NCBI RefSeq assembly: GCF_036669915.1
Contig: NC_089314.1
Coordinates: 23,512,299 to 23,576,298, forward strand
Source of the DNA: Pocillopora verrucosa
Taxonomy: Eukaryota > Cnidaria > Anthozoa > Scleractinia > Pocilloporidae
Length of the DNA: 64,000 nt
Reading direction: 5' to 3'
The translations under genes and the position numbers were made by a program. The notes beneath the pieces were generated by a model. That model was not told the origin of the DNA and made no database searches. It was given only the letters and a program-made list of their open reading frames with translations. Below, piece by piece: positions 44,401 to 53,844 of the stretch; the stretch's first letter is position 1, and each line of letters starts with the position of its first letter.

Positions 44401-47400
44401 GCGTGGGCGGAGTTAATGTGCCAAGCCTCCAAACAAAGGCGCTGGTGGTAACGCCGATTAGTAGTGATAATTTTAGAATTATCCCACCCAATTGTATGGT
44501 TGGTTAGGCAAGTATGCTCCGATAAGGCTGAATTTTCCTTTTTGCAAAGAAAAACCGCTTTTTGGTGCTCTTTTAACCGTGTACCAAATGGCGGTCTGCT
44601 TCCTGACGCCTATTTACACCTCGTCAGAAAAAAAGGCCGCTAATTAGTGATCATATAAAAAGACCTCTTGTTGCAGCGTTTAGATCACCCCTGATGAAGG
44701 CACTAGACAGGAGTGTCGAAACGTTGGGTCTATGAATTGTAACTTCTTCGGTTACATTCATTAAATCTGCAAACCAGTGTAGCTTCAAACTATGTCTGTT
44801 TTAAGTCTTCACTTTACCAAACAGCAGGCTCACCTGAAGTGCTAAGTAAACTGTACTGTTTTGCTAAGGCCTGTACCCTCTCTTCATTTGTCATTTCAGG
44901 TTCTTGATTGGCCCTAAAAAAAGACATCACATAGCATGTTTGAAAACCCATCCCACAGAAAAAGCTACCTAAAGAAAGTTAACCCTATAAACCCCAGAGG
45001 TTATTAACATGTAACTTCTATCTATTATATTCATGCAGAATTTTGTAAACAGGTAATGAGAATACTCAAACTTATTGGGTAGAAGTTATTATCATGATCT
45101 AACACCAAATTCCTATGACCAATTTAATAGGAAATGTGTAGCAGCAAGAGGGGAGAATCAACAATCAGATTTTGGGAGTTAAAAGGGTTGACTAAAGGTC
45201 TAGTTTTCATGACCTGAACAACTTAGAAGTTGTGAGTTATATGATATATTTTGAAGAAATACTCGACTTAAAAATCAGCCTATTGGACACTTGGCAAGTT
45301 GGGTGTTGACTATTCTACTATTTCAGGATGTAAACAGTGAAAAAATAAATGAACGAAAAATTCAATTTTTCAAAATATACAGCTTATTATACTGGTAAAA
45401 AGTAGAATGCTTTAAAGCTCAAATCTAACCCTTTAAGAAGTTATTAGTAATTCTATTTTGTCATTTAACTCTATTTAAGACTTACCAAGATTGTAACAGA
45501 GCCACAAAATGGCTCCCAGTTAGAGAAACAAAAAGCCAAAAGACAGTTTTTACTATAGTTTCAGTCCTTGAAGATATAACTTTTACCACTCACTGTTACA
45601 AGAAATACCTACGAAAGTTTCATTCAATCTATGTTATTTGTGCACCTTTCAGCTTCTCGTCGTTCATGTCTTTTCTGTGCTCTTTTAAAGTTTTTCTTCT
45701 GTGCGGCTGTCATGCTGCAGTGATGTGTTAAAAGATAATTAGAAGACAATCATTCATACTCCTCACCACTCCCATTTCATTTCAGTAACAGGTGGAAAAG
45801 GTGCATTGAATAAAGCCCCATGTTACTTTTGAAGCAACTTCTCCCTATCTATCACAGTTAAATTTGAGAAAACTTGTAAGGAGAACCCAGCAATCCATCT
45901 GATGTCACTTGGGGCTTTTTTCAGGTTCCCATTCAATTTCTCTAAGTTCAATCATTCATACCTAATCTCTCACTGAAATACACAAGGCAAGGTACCAAAA
46001 TTTAACTCTTCACAACAATGGGTAGCATATCATACTGCATTAAAAAATAGCAAAACATTTCAGGACTTTATAAAACTACTACTTGTAAGAAAATAACCTC
46101 CTTCTGGTGGAAAATGGTTTGACTCTATGGCATGTAAGTTTCTGATGTTTACTGCGAATGAAAGTTACTCAAGTGCAATGTAAAAAAAAAATTGAGAAAA
46201 TAAGATCGGATTTGGACTCCCATACTGCCCAAGCACCCGACATCAACGTCAATTATCCAGTCACCTCGTCGTTCCATACTTTTCAACCTGTATCTGCTGA
46301 TATTGTTCACAAACTTATTGTTCAATCTCCAACTAAGTCTTGTCAACTGGATCCCATTCCAACACGAATTCTAAAGTCAATTCCACACTTGACGCCAATT
46401 ATAACCAAGATTATCAACGCCTCCATGGCTAACGGAGAATTTCCTGATCAGTTAAAACAATCCCTGGTATGTCCATCTTTAAAGAAGCCTTCATTGGACC
46501 CGAACTGTCTCTCAAATTACAGACCGATTGCAAATCTATCTTTTCTCTCAAAAACAATCGAAAGGGTGGTCGCAAATCAAATATACAGATTTATGGCCGA
46601 GAACCAGTTATTTCCAGCGATGCAGTCAGCATACCGCAAATACTACTCCACTGAAACTGCTTTAATAAAAGTCTCAAATGACATCCTAAGAGCTGTAGAT
46701 CAAAAAGAAGAAGTAGTACTTGTTTTGCTAGACCTTTCCGCTGCGTTCGACACGATCGACCATAACATATTACTTGAGAGAATGGAGAAACGTTTCGGAT
46801 TTAGAGGTATCGCACTAAAATGGTTCAAATCATACCTAGAACATCGTGTTCAGTCAGTGAAGATCAAACACTCCATCTCTAAGCCTCGACATATCTCCTA
46901 CGGCGTACCCCAGGGATCAGTACTTGGTCCACTACTCTTTCTAATGTATACCTCGCCTACAGAAGACATTGTTGCTGAACATGGCCTAAACTGTATGATA
47001 TATGCCGATGATTCGCAACTTTACATAAAGATAAACTCCTCTGACAGAATGCTAGGCATGGAAAGATTGAAATCATGTGTTAATGCAATCATGGAGTGGG
47101 CCAAGAAAAACAGATTGCAGTGCAACCCTTCAAAAACAGAAATCATTCATTTCCTCTCACGCTTCTCAAAAAATCCTCCTTTCTGTAATATCAATATTGG
47201 AGATGATATCATTAATTTATCTAATACTGTCCGAGACCTAGGCGTCATGCTTGATTCTGTGATGAACTTACGCTCGCATATAAATTCCATCTGTAAATCG
47301 TCGTCTCTAGCAATCAGAAATATTGGTCGCGTTCGTAAATACCTCTCGACGCAGCAAAATGAAAGATTGATACACGCCTTTATCTCATCGAGACTTGATT

Positions 47401-50400
47401 ATTGTAATAGCCTATTGTACGGTCTACCGATTTGTGACATCGAAAAATTCCAACGGATCCAAAACACAGCTGCCCGCTTGTTAGTCGGTGCCAAATCAAG
47501 AGACAGTATAACACCTATACTTATGAAACTTCATTGGCTCCCGGTCACAAAACGAATTCAATTCAAGATACTGTTGATAACATACAAAGCACTAAATGAC
47601 ATGGCTCCAACCTATCTTGTTGAACTTCTTAGTCGATATATTCCAGCACGAAACCTCCGTTCATCAAATATGAATCTACTTGAGGTCCCAACAATTCGAA
47701 CTAAAACGTATGGGCAAAGAGCATTCTCCTACGCAGCACCGTATTTGTGGAACCAACTACCTGAATGCATAAAAAACGCCGAATCTGTTGACTCCTTTAA
47801 ACGCTTATTGAAAACTTATCTTTTCAAAAATTAAGCCACCAGATTATTTGATATCGTACGTTGTCAAACATATGCATAACACGTAATAATTCATTAGTTT
47901 AGATAGAGTAGCGAATTGCATGTATAGGATTTTTATCGAAATTTTGTTAATTTGTAATTGTAAAGCGCATAGAGTTCAATTTTAATGCGCTATATAAGAA
48001 CTTATTATTAATGTATACCAGAGCATGTTACTTCACACACTGCCTAAGGGGCACTCCCATTTCTTCCTTTTTAGCGAATCCCCAACCAGTTTTTCTTATC
48101 AGTTTTCTCAACTGATAGTTGGAGAAGCTGAGCTGGTTTATAAAAATTTCATTTAATTCTCTTACCCTGAGGTCTCCATAAGTTTAGGTTTAGCATGAGC
48201 CTGGGCTTGTACAACTTGAATCACCTGCAAAACGTCATATCCATCAGTAGAGTCAGCTTGTGGCTCAGGAGCAAGGATTGAAAATGGTTGCCTATCAGCC
48301 TCTAAAATCAACAAAACAAGGTAGAAATGAATTTCATTTCTCTTTCTTCTACAGCCTGCATGACTAATTATTACACCACTCTTTCAAAATAAGAAATTTG
48401 TAGAGATAAAATTATGAGTTTTGAATAAAATGAGACTGGTGAAAAATCATGCATATAAATGATTGATTTTTTAAATGTTCAAAGATGATGATTTACATAC
48501 AAAAGACAATATTAGTCAAGATCAAATTTCCCTTTATTTTTTTAGCATTCAAACAAATTTTGATGATGGGTCAAAGGACACATACATGAAAGCATAGCAG
48601 TTAGCGCACTCTATGTCAGCCAATGAGATTCAAGAACTTTATTCAGCACATTCCCCACATGAAATTAACACTACTAAGACTAAAATGTCACTTTAGACAA
48701 AATAAACTCGGTGAGATAACTTGATGATGATTTGTCACACGTCTGACAGAATAATCCTTCAAACAGATGAAGGCAATGTAAGATAGATTCCACCATTGTA
48801 CAGCTTGCATGGAAACTTGTGCTCCCCTCTTCTGCTGCTATCTTGCAGAACCTATCCTACAATACAACTGACTCACTTTTTTCAAACACAGTTATCACTA
48901 GTATTATCCAATGATGGAAATGAAGATCATCTAATGCAAGTCTAATAATCAAGAGCAAGGATGTTTTCCCTGTAACTGACACAAGCATACATGTACTTAA
49001 AAAAAGAGACTCTAATTTCATGCTGAAAGAATTGGAGCTTTGAATTCTCTACTACTAAGGTATAATATAATAGATCTGTGACACTTAATTGGTTGCAGAA
49101 AGCAAGAAATTCAATTGAGTAATTGACAGCAAAGCTCCAGACTGTAGTCTAAAATTGAAGCTCTAACAAAACATACCTATTTCCCAATCCTCAGTTTCAT
49201 CAGGTAATACTGCTTGGGTTGGCTGTGGTTGTTGTAATCTCTTCTCCTCCACTATTGACTGAAGGTAAACTGTAATATAAAATATACCTGTAGATCAACT
49301 AAGGATAAGCATGCTTGTGACAGACTAAAAGGCTCACAGAAAATGTCCATTTTTCTTTGTGGCATTCGTTGCTTCAATAATTCACTGGTTAAGAAATAAA
49401 ATTAGTTTTTTATTTTTAAAACATTCTAAAAAATTGCATAGGTATGCTGGATTACAAACAACCAAGCCTTTGAAAAATGATAAACAAGGGAGTCCTCTGA
49501 ACCCACCTTCCTCAATGTCTTGTCTGATCATGTCCTGAAATGGCATTTAGCAAAACAATTTTACATCAATAATAGTTCTTTTTACTGTGAGAGCCATCTT
49601 GTCAAAACAGAGAGATCATACTATTCTTTTACAGACTTCTTATCCAACTGAATAAATAAATATCAAGAAAAGTAAAAAAAACTCTTTCAATACAGTTAAA
49701 TAGTATTATATATCAGTGTTGGGAAATCATTCAGCTACTATGCAAAATTTCTGGCCTTATTCAACAGCACTGGCTATTTATTCAGATGTGGAGCTGTTTC
49801 TGGTCTATTCCCATGTTCATCAACACAAATCCATTGCTTGTACATTACAACATCAGTATGTCTTTTCTCCATACTGTCCCCTATACATTTCTTGCTGAAC
49901 AGATAATTTTTTTTATGTTGAAGAGCTTCTGTGCTAATGATAATATCCTTAATTCTTATGAATTTTGTGTGTGACTCAACAGTGATACTGAAGGGAGATA
50001 TAAGATACCTCTCACACCTACATTTTGTTCTGTTCAGGTTACAGATCAGAAAAATAACACTACACTGCCTTTTGATGAAAGAAATGGTAAAATTTCCACA
50101 CAACCCCATACCACATTATGCATTCAGTTCTTGGATAGACAAAACAACGACAAAAACAATACACGGCCATTGAGAAAACAGATTTGTTTTACAATAGTAT
50201 GGGGCTATGTAGAAATTTTACCAAAGAAATAAGCTTTCACAGTAATAACCTGAACAGAAAAGTCTATCATCATACCTTGTATTCACAAATGGACGTGTGA
50301 TATTCTAACTCCTCAACACGAATTTCATGTCGAGCAAAAAAGGGGCACTGTGTCCATCCTGCACTTGCATATTGCTGTTGAATTTTCAACAAAGATACTT

Positions 50401-51993
50401 TATTATCATTTTTGTCTTATCACTTACACTACTGTGCATCAGGCTTTTGATCGAGGTTATAATGTGCACAATTTTTCTTTGAGAATTAACTTGTTATATA
50501 ATGTGAGAACGTCAGAACAAAGCAACCCTAAGCAGAAAAACAATGGCTAGACAACTTTAAAAAGACACTAAAAAACTATAAAATAAGGTGCCAGTGACAT
50601 CATACCCTGCCTATCAGCATGCTTTGAAGAATGAGGAAAATTACAACAATTCTCTGAAAAATTTCTGTATTACCCATACTTCATAATGTGCATCCGGATT
50701 TTTTTTATAAGACAACAATGGCAAAAAAATAACCTTTTATTAAGGCTTTGTAATGAGAATGGGGTTATGCAGAAATGCTTCACAATGCATGCACAGTAGG
50801 CATATTAAAATTAAACCTTAGAAAAAAATTGAGTGTTCAATCTAGATTGCCTATGTTTACGCTCAATTTAACCCTTTAGCTGGCAAACATACGAATTTGT
50901 ACGCTCTGACCCTATCCATGTTAAAAATCTCAGGGGACCCTCACATAGTGTTGTTTTGATTTCGTAAAGATTATTATGGTTTGTCAAGTCACGTTTCTTA
51001 ATTCGTAGCCGTATTTCTCACTGTTTTCATCCAAATGTGAACTGTTTTTTGCCAAAAAAAAATCGCACATGCAATACTATCCTTTTAAATATGATGTTTG
51101 CATGGATTCCAGTTGAAGAGACACTGTGGACTGTGTAAGAGGACGAACCTAATGAGGTTTTGTCAAGTATTTCTGATGAAAACGAATAGGAGATTTCAAC
51201 CACCACGAGAGTGAATTGAGCAGTGAAGAATTTGTTGAAAAGGATGGTACACTGTATTTCTTCAGATTCTGACAACTCTGAAGTTTGCTATGGATTGTAA
51301 TTTTTTATAAGAACAGAACCATTTTTACCCTATTGTCTATTTATAGTTCTTTGTGCCATCAATGGTCAGTAATTTGGTTGATTTCAAGTGACGTTAGCAA
51401 GCTGTTGCTCAAGTATAGTTGTGCTACATCACATACCCTCTAATTTTTGAAAATTGCCAAGCCAAACCTTGACTTACAACAGAAGGCATAACTTTGGTTG
51501 CAATAACGATAATTGGACAGAATAAAAAGTGTTTGGTTTCTGAAATAATCTGCTTTTGCATGATATAAAGTAATGCTCACAAGCATGTAATTGTCTTGTC
51601 TTATAAGGGCAGGAAAAACAAATAACACTTGGAACATTTTGTTATGCTCGGCCTATCTTGCCCCAAATTCTGTGCACAAGGACCCATATCTAACAAAATA
51701 GTCTTGAAATGATTGTAAATTTTCTGCTCATTAAAATTATATATAGTTTATTGGGGTTAAACTAAAATGTGATGAGCTGTGGCCTGATTTGTCGGCTTAC
51801 GTCATACAAAAACAAGAAGTCCCCAGGAACCTGCCAGCAAAAGGGTTAAAGCTAAAAATTCAGTGATGTTACTTTTCCTTACCTTTCGACATTTCTCCAA
51901 ATGGTAAGGAAATCTCTTTGCCTTCACTTTGTGGACCGGGTCATATGGGCAAATCTTCAAAGCATCTGGATCGTTTTCTACGCTGGAAGTCAT
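41435..51993 (-). CDS. GTSF1-like protein with two CHHC zinc fingers and a dsRNA-binding domain (369 aa)
   Basis: Ten exons read right to left: 51993-51883, 50374-50276, 49534-49507, 49269-49177, 48301-48166, 45714-45646, 44913-44834, 44053-43835, 42828-42602 and 41482-41435. All are GT-AG and in phase, 370 codons with stop. Two fingers of identical spacing C-x5-H-x9-H-x3-C (C15/H21/H31/C35 and C47/H53/H63/C67) are the CHHC type of GTSF1/Asterix and U11-48K. GTSF1 proteins bind PIWI through acidic, tryptophan-containing segments; here DETEDWEIE (W108) fits. A basic helix (about 170-190, AAQKKNFKRAQKRHERREAE) is followed by a dsRBD at about 208-276 (FVSILNLYCQKNKINLPKYS, then a KKEARHDASMHAVLGL helix). 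The tail is Pro/Gln-rich and ends AGRGRGMSRR. Exon 9 could also be read through to a stop at 42503, giving another C-terminus. A PIWI/small-RNA role is inference. Confidence 0.78.
41900..42055. mobile_element. MITE fragment (intron 9 of the CHHC gene)
   Basis: Shares GGATTTGTTTAACAATCAAG, TGTGTGATTCAGG and TAATCACTCTTAGGGG with the 39717-39902 copy, but lacks clear ends. Confidence 0.45.
42253..42310. repeat. A-rich simple repeat
   Basis: Runs of AAAAACAAA and CAAA units. Low complexity, no coding value. Confidence 0.8.
43420..43567. repeat. Inverted pair of Penelope-type 3' repeats
   Basis: Left half reads TTATCAAG then AAATTGGCCCCCGTAAAGA and AAGGCTGACATTTTGAGTG. The right half repeats the same blocks on the opposite strand (CACTTGAAATGTCAGCC, GGCCAATTTACATT, AACTCAGTTGATAA). 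The two copies meet head to head near 43495. It lies in intron 8 of the CHHC gene. Confidence 0.65.
44173..44798 (-). mobile_element. Penelope-like element remnant with 211-bp inverted arms
   Basis: Arms at 44173-44383 and 44588-44798 are near-perfect inverted copies. Each contains a hammerhead-like core (minus strand 44284-44242: ACCC, CTGATGA, an extra A, stem GGCACT/AGTGTC, GAAAC, GTT, GGGT; stem I is the 4-bp ACCC/GGGT). The centre codes on minus for the C-terminus of a GIY-YIG Penelope ORF, from PFGTRLKEHQ through ENSALSEHTCLTNHTIGWDN and RYHQRLCLEAWHINSAHAP, then past the arm border to VRKKGR and a stop at 44328. The opposite arm lies upstream, in inverted orientation. It sits in intron 7 of the CHHC gene. 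Confidence 0.75.
44979..45191. mobile_element. TTAA MITE (intron 6 of the CHHC gene)
   Basis: TTAA at 44979-44982, element from 44983, right end TTTTGGGAGTTAAAAGGG then TTGA (mutated target) at 45188-45191. Interior shares AACAGGTAATGAGAATACTC with the 15782-15986 copy. Confidence 0.65.
46158..48010 (+). mobile_element. 5'-truncated LINE with intact reverse-transcriptase frame
   Basis: One open frame of 558 codons (46158-47834) encodes most of a non-LTR reverse transcriptase. Visible blocks: YRPIANLSFLSKTIE at about 121, LVLLDLSAAFDTIDH at about 188, GVPQGSVLGPLLF at about 249 and the catalytic IYADD at 281-285. The C-terminus (QRAFSYAAPYLWNQLP...) is also typical. The endonuclease that should precede it is missing, as expected for 5' truncation. 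The 3' UTR ends GCGCTATATAAGAACTTATT then TATTA repeats near 48000, a tail type shared by CR1/L2-like LINEs. It lies in intron 5 of the minus-strand CHHC gene, in antisense orientation. An open frame this long suggests recent insertion, but without the endonuclease it is not autonomous. Confidence 0.85.
48302..49176. other. Intron 4 of the CHHC gene
   Basis: No additional exon or repeat recognised in this 875-bp stretch. Confidence 0.4.
49855..50010. mobile_element. MITE fragment (intron 2 of the CHHC gene)
   Basis: Shares TCCCCTATACATTTCTT, AATTCTTATGA and GTGACTCA-type blocks with the 39.7-kb copy; ends not preserved. Confidence 0.4.
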
Positions 51994-52310
51994 ACTTTTC
52001 TCTACAATTTCACCCCTCTGAAGACTTTAATCGAGAACAGCGTGAGACTAATGCCCGAAAAAAGTATCAAGCTTCTGGAAGGCCTTGGGAGCTACAATCG
52101 AGCATACCAAAACTAGCGAATACCGCTGAGCTGCTACGCACTCTCTCAACCCCCAACCTCATTACTATGGAAAACGAAGGAAATAAGTTTGTGGTTACTT
52201 TCGAAAGTTGTCCTAGTGGAAATGAAAACCCCACAACAAAACGCAGAAGATTTTCAGGGAATGAACACACGGGCCGGGAGAAAAGCGTAGGAAAGAGGAT
52301 GAAACTGTAA
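51945..52310 (+). CDS. Uncertain plus-strand ORF overlapping the first CHHC exon
   Basis: An ATG at 51945 opens 121 codons, antisense to the start of the CHHC-dsRBD gene and running through its promoter side. The last half has a protein-like composition (LSTPNLITMENEGNKFVVTF, then TTKRRRFSGNEHTGREKSVG), with a nuclear-localisation-like basic cluster. A pyrimidine-rich stretch ending CCCCTCTGAAG at about 52024 could be an acceptor, so the coding exon might start there instead. I recognise no family. It may be a divergent overlapping gene or chance. Confidence 0.3.
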   Translation: MGKSSKHLDRFLRWKSYFSLQFHPSEDFNREQRETNARKKYQASGRPWELQSSIPKLANTAELLRTLSTPNLITMENEGNKFVVTFESCPSGNENPTTKRRRFSGNEHTGREKSVGKRMKL

Positions 52311-53844
52311 ACATTTTTTTCACTTCGCTCTGCTTGGCATGTAGCGTTTTTTCCCTTACATGGGTTATTTTTCCACTCTGAAGCGTACAGTTTTTCGTGC
52401 AAAGAGATAATGAATCAGGAATGGCATGTATTCTCTTACGATTAGAAAATTACAACTGAGCTGGTATAGACCCAAAAAAATCCAGCTTCACAGGATACCA
52501 AAGCGTTCACGTAACATTTTTTGTGATGAGAATGGCAACTGGGATGTTGAGTCAAGAGTCTGTAATAGTTCCTTCCTTGTTGCTGATGTGAATGTCATGT
52601 GAAACAAGAGCTTTCCAGTTGATAGGTTTATCTCTCAGAAACCGGAAGTGCCTCCCCCTCCTTTGGTTGAACGATTATACGTTCAAAAGGGTGGTGGTAA
52701 TTGTTCTCTTTCTTTTTTGATGTTCCTCCTCAGAAGCTCTTGACTTCTCCTAATCGAAAATTATCATATTCTATAGTTAGTTAAGTAACACGTGTCTCTC
52801 AAGGATCTAATTAAGACTCATCGGATCAAACAATTCATGGGAAGAATCGAGTTTTTCCGACCGGCTAACCGATTATAACGAAAAGTCAAAGCGAAAATCA
52901 TTTTGAAGACAAGCTAAATGTACAGATAATTGTGCAAATTATATGAAAACGTTTCCGTTTCGAACCAGAAACGGCTCGATCTGCAGCTCAGAGCATAGCT
53001 CATCGTTCAATCGTTAACCACTTCCGGGAAGAGTCAAGCACGTGCACATATCAATGGAACTGAACATTTCGAGCCCTAATGAAATGCGATTGTTCAGAAG
53101 AAATGCTTAAAACTTTAAAGTGGTTCTCCGTCATAACATTTAAGCAAAATTTTTGAAAGCATTTGAAGTGCTTAACTGTTCATAAGACACAATTGTACAG
53201 AAAAAAAAACAATTTTAAAACAATCCGTTCATGTATCAGTCCGGTTTTTTTCCATAACAAATATTTTGACAATGTGGGATTCTCAGTAACCTTCCCTGGC
53301 TAGGTGAGGTTAAAAGCTTTTCTATTGTTAACATTCTAAATTGGTCACCTTTGTTCTTTAAATAGACCTGTGACCCTAGACCGATCAGTATAACACGTAC
53401 GTGATCATCTTTTTGGCGTCAAACAAAGGAGATAACACGCTTTGAAAGCGACACGTATTACAATTCAGAAAAATATAGCAAAATTTTGATTCGATTATCA
53501 GTGGCTAGTACTTTACGCTAACTCCTTATAGTACGCGCCAATTTTTGCCTGGGACTTGTTTTGGAAGCCCATTGGTGTGTAGGAAATTCTTCTTCCTTCC
53601 TTCCTTGAGAAGATGTCCTTGAGTAGCGTGTCCTGCCTGTATCAGCTGAACCAGGTGGACAAGTCGGCAAAGCATAGTGGGTAACATCAACAACATGCAC
53701 AAAGCAGAGACTACTTTTTACTCAAAAATCGCATTTTCCTCAATCGAACCCCGGTGTTCGCGCTGATTAGGCTTCAGGATGTGCTGAAACTCCTGCAGGG
53801 TCCTTGGTTTTTCTGTGGCGCTACAGTACGTTGATTTGATCGCA
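52311..53844. other. Intergenic DNA between the CHHC gene and the GSE1-like gene
   Basis: No supported gene; the right end should include the promoter and 5' UTR of the GSE1-like gene. I see no repeat family I can name here. Confidence 0.4.
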
